Below are positions 25,877-38,052 of a DNA stretch of 64,000 bases, piece by piece. The notes under the pieces are model-generated. The model did no database searches and was not told where the DNA came from. It saw only the letters and a list, made by a program, of their open reading frames with translations. Position numbers and translations under genes: made by a program. The DNA comes from Phanerodontia chrysosporium (taxonomy: Eukaryota; Basidiomycota; Agaricomycetes; Polyporales; Phanerochaetaceae), in contig MJGA01000014.1 of NCBI GenBank assembly GCA_001910725.1, positions 682,001-746,000 of the forward strand, written 5' to 3'. Numbering within the stretch: position 1 is the first letter of the stretch; each line of letters begins with the position of its first letter.

Positions 25877-28820
25877 CGGAGACGATCACCCTCTTTAGAT
25901 ATTTTCCATAAACAGGAGATCAAAGAGTAGCAAGCACTCTGTATCACGCCTACGCAACGATTGTACCAATAGCACACAGTTCTCGATGGAGTTTTTGGCG
26001 AAAGTGACTGAGCAGCGCTTGTTGTTGAATTTTGTTCAGGAGCTGTCCTTCGGCGCCGTGATTTCTGGTCACCGCCACGCAGCTTCTTGACCTTGACATA
26101 CGATGATTGATCACTTGACGACTTTGTCTACAGTCATTTTGTCAATACACAGGCACCCTTGGACGCCTCGCCACGGACATGCAACACGCGCAAATAAGCA
26201 CCTGCAGCATCGCCTCGCCACAACGCCGAGACAGAATGTAATGTATCTACAGTCTCTCCTCGCCCTTTCGGGATATCGCTCAGCAGTCCTTCTCCGCAGC
26301 TGGCCGCCGTGTGAGCGACGAAAGAGAAGACATGTGCCTTGCTGTCACTGACCCTTCGCATGTCGAGAAACAAAGGGGGAGCCAATGTCAGCTTCCGAGT
26401 TTCCAAGCATCGGGATGCCGTACTTGGAGTTGGTAGGCACCAACAGGGGTCGGCGATGGGTATTTTCGCGGTCCAGCCGCCGCCGAGCTTCGCCAAACGG
26501 GTTAGCCTGTCCGTCAGGCAAGCGTCTTCGCCTTTGTCTTCGCTACGGGTTCCGCGGCATTTGGGCGCGCTCTATGGTGCAGGTACCGTTCGTGCTCAGC
26601 GCCGTCTATTCACTGTTCATCACTGACACAGCACGGGTTAGGCACCACGGACAGAGCGGCTCTCCCACCGCCGTCAAACATGGACGCCGACAACGCTCTC
26701 AGCAGCAGGGGCACCCCTCCTGCGACCGATACTTTGGGCTCCTTCCAAGCGAGCATGCCATAGTACGCTCGACCGCGCCACAACGTCTCTTTCGACGCAT
26801 TGCAACGGCGCCACGCAGCACGAAGGACGCATGGCCGAACGGAGCGCAAGCTGCGGCTCCGGTGCCGCTCGTGCCCGATCCCGCCACGCAGCGAGCACGC
26901 GTGTGACCTCGCTCGCCATCACGCGCTGCGGGACCCTGAGCGGCGCGCGACGCGCGTGCCCAGGCTCCGATCAAGGGTCGCAGCTATCGGCACCGTATCA
27001 CATTGCCCCGGCGTGCCCGCGTGCGCGCCATGGGTGGCGTGCACGTCTCGTGCGATGTGCGCGGGGCAGGACGGATATCTGTCAGGATATGTCCGGCCGG
27101 ATTTTGGACCTGGTTCTTCTCACAACAGCGGATTCCTCCCTTCCAAGATTGCTTTGCGAGAGTGGTAATCACTGTTTATAGTAGGTAAGCATTATTTACT
27201 TACTCTAGTAAGACAGTGGTAAGTATCAATTACTTACGATTATCAGCAGCCTTGTCATCGCTAAGGGTGCCGCTCCCTGCCGCTCCGGCGTCGCATTCGC
27301 ATCATCTCCGGCTGCAGCGGAAGCGTGCGGCCTTGGCGGCGCGTACGGCATACCTGAAGCGCAATGTCGGACTAAAGCTGCCCGTCCATCGAGGTGTTTA
27401 CCCCCATATCGCCTTACCGAGGGTTGATTTTGGAGGAGTTCCTTGGCAAATCTCTCTAAGTGTTTTCGCCTATTTCGCGTTTTCGGTGGTGGCTTTGCAT
27501 TGCTCTAGGCATGGCTCCCGCACCTCGTGCCCTGGATGGCGAGCCCGGAATGCTCCCGCGAAGCCAACCGGAGATAGAGAACAAGGTTGGTTTTTGGGGC
27601 ATGTCTTACATACTAAGTGGACATGCTGCAGCCATCACCGAGGCTCGTCGACGGCCGTGCGTCGAAGATCCTTTCCCACTGACGAATGAGGCCTTGGTGA
27701 TCAGCGTTCAAAGGCCGCTCGGCACGGGGAACGCTGCGCGGCCTCGCGCGCTTGGTATGTCATGTGTTGGTAGCTTGGGCAGAGATGATACTCAGGACAC
27801 AGCTGGGTCGCGGAGCGCATTCGACGTCAAGCTGTGGGGGCACTGCGCTTGCCGCTGCGTGGCCCGCAATCACCCACCAGCATGCCTGGTAAGTGCGCCT
27901 GACAGGCGGTTCTCGGGCAGGACTGATGAAGACCCTGGTGGTGCGCAGGCCCCTGGGAGCAGGCTGACGGGGAGGCTACGCCCCGGTCTGCTGCCCTTGT
28001 TCCTGATACTGCAGAATGTTTGTGGCGTGAGCGGACTAGAGAGACTGCTGGGCGCGCCCGCCACCCGCGCGACAATATCTGTGAACCTGAGCGGGCTGTG
28101 TCAAAGAAATGGCCTGCGGAAGCAATATCTTCACACCGGCAAATACAAGGATGGCGTGTATACGTACGTCGCCCCGAAACCTTGAGGCTGTTACCGCGAA
28201 GCTGCGAGTGGGCTTCCTCCAGGTTTGCCTCCCCTCGCACGCGCGTGCGGGTGGTTGATTGACGACATGGTCGGCCGTGCGGAGTAGATGCTCACAGTGC
28301 CTGTATATGCAACATAATATGATGATATATTTTGGAGAGAACGGGCGAGGCATGAGGGCATTTTGATTCCGTGATGATGGGAGGATGGGAGATCTAGATT
28401 CGCTTGCGCAGGCGTTACGCGCAGTGAAAACGAGGGCACACCGAGGCTGAACATAACCACGACCACGCCCGCTGTCGACAACGCCCACGACGTGCTGACG
28501 GCTCTCTCGTCGCCTCCAGCAGTCTAGACGTTCCTTACAGCGTTGTCGGCATCAATCCCGTCGTTTTCGGAGACGCATATTCGCGACTCGGTTACTCGGG
28601 AAGGCTGAGGGTCTCTGGTGCATGTCTCGTTGATCTCGACGGTCGGAAAAACCTCTTCCAATCGGGCCCTGGTGGTGCACGGTGTGTACGCCCAGGCTCG
28701 AAATGAAAATGTCCGCTGATTCTTTGATTCGAATGCAGACATTCAAGGTCGCCCCGAAACTCGTCCCAAAAGACGCTGCAGAATTCCACTACTCCTTTCT
28801 CTTCCTGAACTACGCGCGAG
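25877..28820. other. Gene-poor 2.9 kb island
   Basis: No gene with recognisable domains on either strand. Several GC-rich open frames overlap on both strands around 26.4-27.2 kb, but their translations are arginine/alanine/serine-rich without motifs, as expected for GC-rich non-coding DNA. A TTACTTAC cluster lies at 27182-27240. Probably decayed mobile or intergenic DNA. Confidence 0.5.
27182..27240. repeat. TTACTTAC/GTAAGTA motif cluster
   Basis: Within 60 bp: GTAGGTAAGC, TTTACTTACTC, TAGTAAGACAG, GGTAAGTAT, ATTACTTACG, in both orientations. Same word family as at 8930-9310 and 55000-55175. Possible subterminal repeats of a small DNA transposon. Confidence 0.4.
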
Positions 28821-31031
28821 ATGTCGTCGGGAGAGGCTCATCTTCCGTCTCAGCACCAGCCGCAGTCCCAGTGGTCTCAGCAACCGCACCTTTTACCACC
28901 GCTGCACACACAGGCCTCTTTCCCTTCTCCTTCGACTCCCTCCTCGTCTATCAGCGAGCAGCATTATCCGCCGTATTACGGACAGTCGAATCAGGCCCCA
29001 CTTAACGAGTCTAGTATCGTGGACTCGAGACAGTCCACCTCGTTGTCGCTCAACCTGTCTGGCTTAAGCGTGACCTCGCCTACCAACCTATCACCGATAA
29101 ACCCGTCCGTATCCCCCATAACTCCCATCAGCCCCTCCAATGCTGCTCTCCACCAGAATGCGCTAACTGCCCACCACAGCCTGCACCATGCCCACATCTC
29201 ACAGCCGTTCCAGTTCGCTCCTTCAGAACAGGGCGTACGCTATGATGACTCGCAGTACAATGATTACCCAGGCGGCAGGCGGATCACGAGTAGTCGTTCG
29301 TCATCATCATCTGAAAAGTCCGTCCCTCGAAAACGCAGTTTCACATCGGGGAACGCCCTGGCCCCTCCTGCTGAAGAGTCTGCTGCGACGCCGGTCTCAG
29401 GCCAGTACGACCACTCTAGCGGCGCAGGGCCGATGGACACATCGCCGTACGACGAGGTCGAGATGAACTACGGCGGCCTTGATGCCGAAAATAGTCCCAT
29501 TGACGGGAGCACAAGCGGGGGAGAGCAGGACGAGCATACTAAGGCTTCCGACAACTCAGGGAACGCAGGTGTGTCGACCTCACAGTCTGCAGGGCCGTCT
29601 GCGCCTGTCCCCAAGCCGTTGGGAACCAACAACTTCGTAACGAAGCTGTATCAGTGAGTGCTGGCCACGCCGCGAGGGGGGACGAGTATTCACGGCACGT
29701 AGGATGATCAACGACCCAAAGTCGGCACAATTCATCAGCTGGACAGAGCTGGGTACCAGGTGAGTGCCACTCATGTTTCGTTTATGCGGTATCTAACGGT
29801 GATATTCCAGCTTTGTCGTGTCTAACGTCGGTGAATTCAGTCGAACAATCCTGGGCTCGCATTTCAAGCACAACAATGTACGTGGCAAAATTACGGACGA
29901 GGGGGACGGCTCCTGAAATTTTTCCGGAAGTTCTCCAGCTTTGTGCGCCAGCTGAACATGTACGGATTCCACAAGATCAACCGAGTACGTGACGTCGGCA
30001 TTTGAACGGCATCACGGCCTGACCGCAAATTTCTTCCCAGACACCGCGCGCGCAGCGGACGTCCGCAGACGTCCAGACATGGGAGTTCTCGCATCACAAG
30101 TTCTTGCGCGGACGACCCGACTTGCTCGAGGAGATCAAGCGGAAGGCGCTCGAGCCCGACCCGTCCTTGAAGCAGCGCGTGGAACTGCCAGGAGAGGTTG
30201 CGGCTCAGTTGTCGCAAATGCGGGACGACAATCGCAGGCTAGTCCAAGCCCTGAATGTCGAAAGACAGAAAATGGACCGCCTGGCCAATGTTACCAAGGC
30301 CTTGTACGATTTTGTGGTCAAGGCTTTCCCAGGACATGGTATGCATGTTACGTTTCTATGCTCGCCGCTTGAGCTGATTGCGCTCGCAATTGCTAGTGCC
30401 TGTCCCTTTCCCGACAGAGCTGCTAGACACCAACGACAGCCCTAACATCATGATTACGTCCCCCACCTCGACTGGGATGCATTCCCACTTTTCCCAGTCC
30501 TTGTCCACCCTCAGCAACAACCCTTCGCTCCACTCCCTCCATTCACTGAGCCCTGGGTCATCCCCGACCGCACCCGACTTCCCGTCGCACAGTCACACGC
30601 CGCACAACCTGTCGCGGCAGCACTCGTTCCAACACGTGCCTGACTACGGCGGGCCTTCGATGCACGGTCACCACGGGATGACCGCCTCAAGGTACGACTC
30701 CGCTATTGCCACGCCCCTGCCCCCTTCGCCCGGCCCTATGGACGTCTTTGAGGACGTCCAAGGCCGCAAGCGGCAGCGGACGAATCCGGAGGACGGCGCG
30801 GGGAAGAAGGCCAGTCGTGCGCGCAGCGACTCGGCGCCGCTGGGTGGATACGGGCTCACCTCCGGCTGGCCACAGACCAGGCCGCGCAGCGGTAGCGGCC
30901 TGCAGTCTAACCGGGTCACCGGCCGCCGCGACGAGCTCCCGGTGCCCAACATCGGGTCGCTCTCCCGTGGGCAGACCTTGCCGATGCTGTCCATCCCCGG
31001 GGTTGGCAAGCCGTCGCAGTCCTCAAGTTAA
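28821..31031 (+). CDS. Heat-shock-factor-type transcription factor
   Basis: Nuclear DNA-binding regulator. A long disordered Ser/Pro/His/Gln-rich N-terminus (28821-29600) precedes the HSF DNA-binding domain: NNFVTKLYQMINDPKSAQFISW, FVVSNVGEFSRTILGSHFKHNN, FSSFVRQLNMYGFHKINR (recognition helix) and WEFSHHKFLRGRPDLLEEIKRK. The domain is cut by at least four introns (29654-29702, about 29760-29811, about 29879-29930, about 29983-30040). A coiled coil follows (AAQLSQMRDDNRRLVQALNVERQKMDRL), as used for HSF trimerisation. After an intron near 30340-30398 the C-terminus is Ser/Pro/His-rich and has a basic RKRQRTNPEDGAGKK motif, a likely nuclear signal. Ends GKPSQSSS at 31031. True Hsf1 versus an Sfl1-type factor is not resolved. 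Confidence 0.88.
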
Positions 31032-32825
31032 AGTTTTGCTCTTGCATGCGCCGTGGTGTACGATTGAAGGTGGATGCTGCTTGTGATTCTGGACGCTGTC
31101 GTCCGTCGTTGTAGGACTATCGGTTGGGTGCCCGTTCTTCCCCTTACCTTCTTTTGGCTGCGAAATCGTCGGTCGTTTCCTGTCTCGTCATTGTGTGCAC
31201 CCGCTGGCGGTGTCGCTATTCGCTCGCCTTGCGTTCTTGGTCTGTGCGCTGTACCCGTACGAGGTCGTTCCGTCTGTCCGTGGATCCATGATTCCCCCGT
31301 CACGCATACCACATCACACATCGTTTCGCTTGTCCTGCTTGTCGATATTTTCTTTTTTCTTTCCCTTGCTTTGCTCGGTTGCCCCCCACATACCCCAGTC
31401 ATATCTTCTTGTTGCATTTGCGGCAGAGTTGCTCATATACTGCTCCGGCTTTCTAGGGTTGGGTCTCGTCCGTTTGTCTCGTTGTCTTAAGCCACATAGA
31501 TGTACAGTGTCACCAAACAAAGGGTTCTTCACAGCGCTGTCGTAGATGATTAGCACGATCTGTGAAATGTGTATAGTTTTATCTTCTGCTTCGAACACCC
31601 GAGTCTCGTTTTTCCCCCTCAGTCTGACAATGCACTCAAACAAAAAACTGATTGTTTTCCAATGACTTCCTCCGCTCAATCGTTTGTAATGGGCCTCATT
31701 CAGCCTTCGTGATGCCAGTCCTTAGTCCTTGATGACCACCCTACCAATTGCAGATATGACAGATGTTTGGATACCACGAACCACTCCCGCACAAACTTTG
31801 TTGCCTATCTTTTGACCCCACTGCATATCCGAGCAGTCTCGTGAACCATACAGGAGCGTCGAAGATGATGCTGGGCGAATGACCTAGATGTATAGATGTT
31901 AACTAGTCTAGCTATTATTCACACCGGGACAGATAGACTTCCGCCTGCCGTGGTCCCTTCTCACCTGGAACGCTGATAAAGCTTCATATTGGGCTGTAGA
32001 TCTGCGATGATGCCTCACCGGATGCGTGCGCTGGGCGTGCTTCGTCACTAGAAGCACCCACCGTATGATGCACGTCTGTTCTGCGCATCCACGAGCATGC
32101 GCTCCTCCTTCCGATTCTGCTGCCGACCTGGGCCAGACCTGTGCCGGGACGTTGTATGCGCCGACCGCGTGCACACGCGCCGCAGCGCATTGGCCTTGTC
32201 CGCGATGGCGTGCCCATTATCGCTGGAGGAAGAGGGTACCGTGACACCGCCTCGGACAAAATTGTGTGCTAGGTCAATTAGACTTTTTGGCCTGCGGCTG
32301 CGGCAGCCTTCACGACTTGTTGATGAGCTAGCAGAGGCAGAGTGCCATGGGTGTCAGAAAGGCGGGATAGCTGGGCCAAACGACCACATACTCTTGAGTG
32401 GTTAGACGGTGAACTACAGCACCTGCCCTTTTCGTCACCCACGTCCTTCACGAACCACATCGCAGGGCAAACGCGAGGATCCATCGATTCACTATGTTCT
32501 ATAAGCTATCGCGGGAGATTGAGGGGTATGAAGGGTGAGATATGAAGCCCACACGCAACAATACAGGGATCCTCGCACCTGAGTCAGACGTAATATGCAG
32601 CGTGGCAAAGGGCGAGGCACTAGCCTATCGAACTGTACAAGCAACGTGCACCAGCACGGTGTGGATTATCGAGATACAACGTCTCCGTATTGGCCTACAG
32701 TCCAATTATCGATATAATACTAGAGCAAGGTCGTATAGTACACTGAGCGGGGTATATCTCCAAAAATATACTGTCTGGTCTAGCTCAGCGAAACCAGAGG
32801 GCCTATATGACAGAAAGAAGCTTAC
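31032..32825. other. Intergenic 1.8 kb after the HSF gene
   Basis: Pyrimidine-rich stretch around 31300-31400 (probable HSF 3' UTR) and no recognisable gene further on. AT-rich in 32600-32800. Confidence 0.45.
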
Positions 32826-33507
32826 TCATGCATGCCCGTTAGTCCCATTAGTCTGCGGAACAGAGTTCTGGGAATGGGATCTGCTAGGTGGCTGCGGCGG
32901 GAGGGCTTCTGCTGGTGGCGGAGGCTGCACCGCCGGAAGTTCATACTGGGGTCCGCTTAGCGTCATATAGTGCGGCGGAACAGGGTCCTGCGCGAGATAT
33001 TGCAGCAGAGATGGCTGCCCTGGTACGGCGATATCCACAGCGTCGAGCAGGAGGCTGCGTGCACCGTCAGAATAAGGGTAGCGGCGGAGATGAAGACCAC
33101 GCACTTGCACTCGTCCTGCAACCGTTTAATCTTTTCATTGGCGAGCGCGAGCTCCCTCTCGTATCGCTCATGTGCCTAGTGGATAGTCGTTTGAACCGTG
33201 TTACGCGGGAGCGCGTGGCGCAAGTGCCACTTACCGCGGTGACCACCTCGTATCTTTCCTTCATGGTCAGGAACCTCTCACAGAGGGTCAGAGCCTCGTT
33301 TTTGTGCCCAATATACGACTCACTTCTCTTTGTATCGTGTTGTCCTCGGCAGTGTGGGTGCCTGCCACACGGGGTTCGTGAGGTCCTTCCTAACCGATCT
33401 GGCATTTACACACCGGGGTGCCTTCACTTTCTCGCTGTTCTCTGCTCGCGGCGCGCGCCGTTCGCAGAGTTTTCAGGATTCGAGGAGCTCGCGGCATTGT
33501 CTTCCAT
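32826..33507 (-). CDS. Coiled-coil protein, possibly an INO80 complex subunit (Iec3/INO80F-like)
   Basis: Small minus-strand gene. Probable start MEDNAASSSNPENSAN at 33507. A central coiled coil reads KNEALTLCERFLTMKERYEVVTA, then after an intron AHERYERELALANEKIKRLQDEC, then after a second intron (acceptor gcacgcag near 33060) NLLLDAVDIAVPGQPSLLQYLAQDPVPPHY. The C-terminus is Pro-rich and ends QTNGTNGHA with a stop at 32826. The pattern of a coil followed by LLLDAV and a short hydrophobic motif resembles Iec3-type subunits of the INO80 chromatin remodeller, but this is a memory-based guess. The join between the first exon and the coil is unclear. Confidence 0.45.
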
Positions 33508-33832
33508 GTTGCAAACGGTGTGAATGCGAGGGTGGCCGGAGTGATGGTCGAACGAGAGCAAGCCTGCTTCGGCGCTTCAAGGCGGATGACTTCGTCTTGA
33601 CCTCCGACCACGACTGCTGCTTTCTCCGAACTCGTACTCTGGCGGATACTCTGGCGACGACTTCGTCTCTGTCGTATTTTTCTAAGTTATTCTCTGGAGA
33701 CCTTTGCTACGTGTGCCGTCCAACTCGTGTTCAAAGCGTGGTTTCGCGTCTGCTCGGTCTCTGGCTTCCTGGCGGTCTTACTCTTTTACTGCAATCCTTC
33801 CCTACTCTCTCCGAGAGGCGTACTCATGGTGC

Positions 33833-34682
33833 CTATGTCGTTTAGCGGAAGAGGTAACTGGCCTGGATGTTCGAGACTACCGGCTGACGACGACAGCAGC
33901 CTGCTTCAGCCCTTCTGTGCCGAACATCGTCCGGACAGCCTGGGGTATGCAGTCTTGGAGAATCCTCACCTGTGTGCTCATCAGGTCTTGTCGCAACTGC
34001 AGTCAAATGTGGTGGCATTCTCGCCGACGATGGAACGCATGTTATGGACTACTACTTTTGCGATGGTAGAACAGATCCTTGCTATGTCACGTACGTTTTC
34101 CATCGCTCTCTCGCATATATGCTGCTGAAATGGATGATAGATGGACTGAGAAGAATCTAGTGGTTCGTTTGCCATGGTCAGACCTGTCTCATTCCTTCAA
34201 TGACGGCTTAGGTCTTCCATTGGAGATGGGTCTCCAATGTCATCTTGGCTCGATTTCCTCTTCCTATCGCACCCTATGTCCTCAATGGTATGTCGACTTC
34301 TGACTTTCTAGGGGACTATATATGTAAATTCTTTGCAGGCGGGTGTCGCAACTCTGCAGCGAACACTCCACTGGCACAGTCGCGCAGGGCGAGAGATGAA
34401 GAGCGCCCGCTGAAGATCGCGCGAAGAACATCTCTCATGGAATGCTCCGAGTCTGTGCCTCTCGATGAAGGTATCTCTGGTATCACGCTTGTGAACGAGC
34501 TATCTGGCGTTACTCTTGTCGACGAACCGAGGTCAAGCTCCAAGAAGGCTGTCAAAATACCGTTCATCGACTTCAGAGAAACTAAGTTCCGTAGTAAGCG
34601 GCCTGGAGGCAGGCTTCGTATCGAGAAAGTCTACGACGACACGCAATCTGCTCTCCGCCGGAAGTCTCGACAACACATGTAG
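33833..34682 (+). CDS. Hypothetical protein, exon structure uncertain
   Basis: Not recognised. The most coding-like part is 34230-34682: WRWVSNVILARFPLPIAPYVLNG, an intron about 34291-34339, then GCRNSAANTPLAQSRRARDEERPLKIARRTSL and a tail ending ALRRKSRQHM (34682). Upstream pieces such as KCGGILADDGTHVMDYYFCDGRTDPCYV (about 34005-34090) could be an earlier exon. The 33833 start is only a candidate. Could also be a decayed gene. Confidence 0.25.
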
Positions 34683-35269
34683 GTCAGCTAATTCTGCTGA
34701 CCTACCGGACGCTGAACGTCGAATTCTAGCACATTGCCTTTCCGACATGGTAACGACCAGGTACCACGACTGTCTATGAACGATGCGCGAGAATGCCTGA
34801 AACAGGTTGAAGTGACCATGAGCACGGTCGTCCGGCATAACCAGAGACATCTTGGCAAGACCTTGCGCTGCGGTTATTGCATCAAGTCGTAACGTGCCCT
34901 CATCACCTCGTCACCCGTAATTATAGCACATGTATCGATAGCCTTCGTGTAACCTTCTTGTAGAGCCTGTGCACTATATGTTATGCACGCTCGGAAATGG
35001 TAATTGTGGGCCGAATGTATGCGGTAAATTCCTCGCTGAGCCCAGACGTGAAAAGTCATCACAGGTCGGGCTCTTCCTCGTAGCTGTATATCTCGAGACA
35101 TGCATTGCACGAAAATCTGTACAAGGAGTGCCGTACAGGTGGTGGTTGTGCTTCAAGTCGCACTCGCGAAAAGCCGGAGGAGCCCGGTAAGCGCTGTCGA
35201 TGTTGGGCGCTTCCCAAACCTTTCCTGCGACGACGTCCAGCCAGCTCGTTTGCATCCTCTACCACTTCC
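34683..35269. other. Intergenic before ATP synthase subunit b
   Basis: No gene recognised; open frames on both strands have no motifs. Likely promoter and 5' UTR of the next gene. Confidence 0.4.
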
Positions 35270-36232
35270 ATGGCGTCCAGACTTGCCGTTAACGCTCTCA
35301 GGGCATCTGGTGCGTGAAGTGTGATACTTTTGACGTCGTTTTGCTCATATATTCCTCCCAGTTCGCCCCCAGGCGACCTCTGCCGTTTCCCGGGTCCTCG
35401 CGTACGTGCCGCAGACCGCTCATCCGTGGCGACACACTCACGCGCAGAAACCTCTTTGTATGCATTGAACGACGCGTAGCCGTGGAATGGCGAGCTCCCC
35501 AATCAGCAACCGCCCTCTGAGCGTGCTTCCGAGATCATCAACAAGCTCCCCTCGTCCCCTGGTCTCATCACCAAGACTGGCTCCGCCATCCTTGGTACCG
35601 GCCTTCTCGCCACCGCCATCTCGCAGGAGCTCTACGTTATGAACGAGGAGACTGTCATTGCTGCTGGTTTCGTGATCCTGATCACCTTCATTGCCCGTGT
35701 AAGCATCCCCACACGACCACGCTTTCTGACACGAGTTGTTCACGATTCGCGCCCCGGCAGAGCATGCGTGAACCGTACAAGGAGTGGGCCGAGGGGCACA
35801 TCAACAAGGTCCGCGACATCCTCTACAGCGCGCGGGCGGAGCACACCCAGGCCGTCAAGGACCGCATCGCCAATGTCCAGAAGATGAAGGACGTCGTCGA
35901 GGTCACCGAGGGTCTCTTTGCCATGGCCAAGGAGACTGCCCAGCTCGAGTCCGAGATCTTCGTGCAGCGCCAGAAGGTCGCCCTCGCCGCTGAGGTGAAG
36001 TCTGTCCTCGACAGCTGGGTCCGCTACGAGCAGCAGCAGAAGGAGTCCGAGCAGGCTGAGCTCGCCAAGGCCGTCATCGAGAACGTCCTCAAGAGCATCC
36101 GCGATGAGAAGACTCAGCGCGATATCCTTGCTGGCGCTGTTGCTGAGGTCGAGCGTATGTCTATTCTTCCATTCCATGTATGCACGCCTTGACCGTTTCT
36201 CTACAGAACTCGTCAAGAACAAGGCGATCTAA
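35270..36232 (+). CDS. ATP4: Mitochondrial F1Fo ATP synthase subunit b (subunit 4)
   Basis: Peripheral-stalk subunit that holds F1 against rotation in the inner membrane. The N-terminal exon MASRLAVNALRAS is a mitochondrial presequence. After two introns the mature part reads NQQPPSERASEIINKLPSSPGLI, a glycine-rich first hydrophobic segment (AILGTGLLATAISQELYVMNEE), a second (TVIAAGFVILITFIAR), then, after an intron at about 35701-35760, the long charged helix with EPYKEWAEGHINKVRDIL. The last exon adds QLVKNKAI (TAA 36230-36232) after an intron at about 36154-36206. The splice pattern between exon 1 and PWNGELPNQQ is tentative. About 240 aa as expected. Confidence 0.93.
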
Positions 36233-36549
36233 AGCACCGCATTGCTTGCTGTATTCACTTCCTAGATGAGACTCATGTGAATTCGCAACATGCTTACATT
36301 TCATTCTGCTGCGGTGAGATGAGGCCTGGATTGGCTGGCACTGTTCGCCAGCACGATGCACATGAGTATTCAACTGTAAAGAGCTAAAAGAAGTGAAATT
36401 GGAGCATGACCACGGTTTACACCTGTTCTTAGCCCAACCCAATCTGCTTCGATGCGGGTGAAATTCAATTCCAATGAAGTCAGCTCTGCAGTTTTGTACG
36501 TCTAGATATTTCTACGTTGCTTCGGGGCTGAAGGAAGTTGAATATTACA
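36233..36549. other. Convergent intergenic region
   Basis: 317 bp between two convergent 3' ends; AT-rich, nothing recognised. Confidence 0.5.
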
Positions 36550-38052
36550 CTAGGTCTGTCTGAGTACCTCGCTTAGGTCGAGAATCCGTTCGTATGGCTT
36601 TTCTGCCATTCCGATACGCAGCGTCGACCGGTGCTTCAGCCCCAACCCAACCTGATCTCCACTGACAAGAACAGCTTTCGCCCAGAACTTCATCCACACC
36701 TTGCTGCTCGTCGGAAGAGTGATGTACATGTTGTATTGTGCATCGAGACCAGGCCGGCTCGTGGACGTCTCGTCCTCGGTGATGTTCCAGACGGCCGTGG
36801 CGCTATGCAATCCCTGCCCGCGGATGACGCTCGTCGTGACGGGTACGCGGCTCGCAGAGTCATCCAGGGAAGAGACAAAGCTTGCGTCGTCGTCCAGGGG
36901 GGTGGGTTCGGACGAGATCCCCTCCGCAGGCAGCGCAAGCAGCCGCCTGGCGGCGGCGTCCTCAGCGTCAGTCGGGAAGAGGTCCTTGATCGCGAGCGGT
37001 ATGTGCTTGCCATCGCTCGAGTCTTGGCCGAACGTGACCGAGAACAGGACAGACTCGAAGCGCGCCCTCTTGACCGGGTCTGGCATGAAATCGAGGCTGA
37101 AGTACACGCGCCCCGGGTCCTCGTGCGGCGCGTTCCAGAGGATGATGTCGAAGTACGACGCGTCGTCGTTCGCGCGCCCGATCAGGATCCCGCGCTCGTC
37201 GTCGGTGGGGCGGAAGACGCAGTTGGGCTCGAGGTCCGTGAACGTCTTCTTTTGCTTGTTGAAGAGCAGTGTACGCTTTCTCCTGTCTTCGAACTTTCCT
37301 TCGCACATGGGGCGAGACCTGCCAAAAGTCTAGAGTGAGTCCAAGTGGCGAAGGCTTTATGAATGCTGCACTGACTCCATCGTGCGGTCAATAGTGCACG
37401 CAGGCGCGCTTCCTGCACCGTTATCTTTGGACTGCGTCGAAGAGTCGCTGAATGTGACTAGTTAGCATTTAGTTGGACGAAGGGCAGTTCTGCTTACCCA
37501 GTTCCAAAGTACGTAGCACGCAAGCATTCCTGCCCGTATGATAGGCGTCACTCTAGAGCCTTTCGTTCATCCTGCGGGTGGCTCACATAAAATATGTTCT
37601 GCTCCAGGTAACCGGTCTCTATCCTCATCCTCTGTCCATCCTGATAGAAGTGGACTTGAGGCACCTGCAGACACCAGTCAGTTTATAAATATTTAGCCGA
37701 CTGAGTCACCTACGCCCGGCGCAGGTTTGTGCCATTGTTCATCTGTTTCCTGGTCTTGTACTTAGGAAAACTCATTCCCAGCGATCGAATGGTCGGAGCT
37801 CACCGCGTATTTGTCAAGGGTGATTGACCTGAACAAGATACTCGCGAACTCTGCTGACCGCGCGGCGCCTTTGAACGTTGGCTTGAATCGCTCGCAGTGG
37901 GGGCACCATGACTTCGTGTAGAGAATCACCGTACTTTCTCTGCCAGAGATCTATCTCTAAGTAAGTCTCCTGCCTCCATGATGCCCATCGTATCAGGTGA
38001 TCACCGTTGCCTCCAGCTCACCAATACTCGCAATCTCCTGCACTCCAGACAT
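36550..38052 (-). CDS. Thioredoxin-fold protein with unrecognised C-terminal domain (copy A)
   Basis: Start MSGVQEIASIGELEAT at 38052; an intron then leads into ISGRESTVILYTKSWCPHCERFKPTF, a thioredoxin-like fold with a CPHC redox pair instead of CGPC. It continues through FRSITLDKY, an intron-split middle, VPQVHFYQDGQRMRIETGYLEQNIFY (cis-Pro loop) and ECLRATYFGTG. A short linker leads to MCEGKFEDRRKR and the C-terminal domain: KTFTDLEPNCVF, RGILIGRANDDASYFDI, SLDFMPDPVKRARFESVLFSVTFG, IRGQGLHSATAVWNI, LDAQYNMYITLP, VWMKFWAKAVLVSGD. It ends DLSEVLRQT, TAG at 36550-36552. The frame works only if the thioredoxin exons are spliced to the C-terminal domain, so this is one fused protein. Paralogue of the divergent neighbour. 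Function unknown; a thiol-redox role is inferred for the N-terminus. Confidence 0.68.

Noticed and set aside
26385..26906. 170-codon plus-strand frame in the gene-poor island
   Set aside because: Arg/Ser-rich, overlapping frames of similar length on the other strand, no domain and no convincing splice partners.
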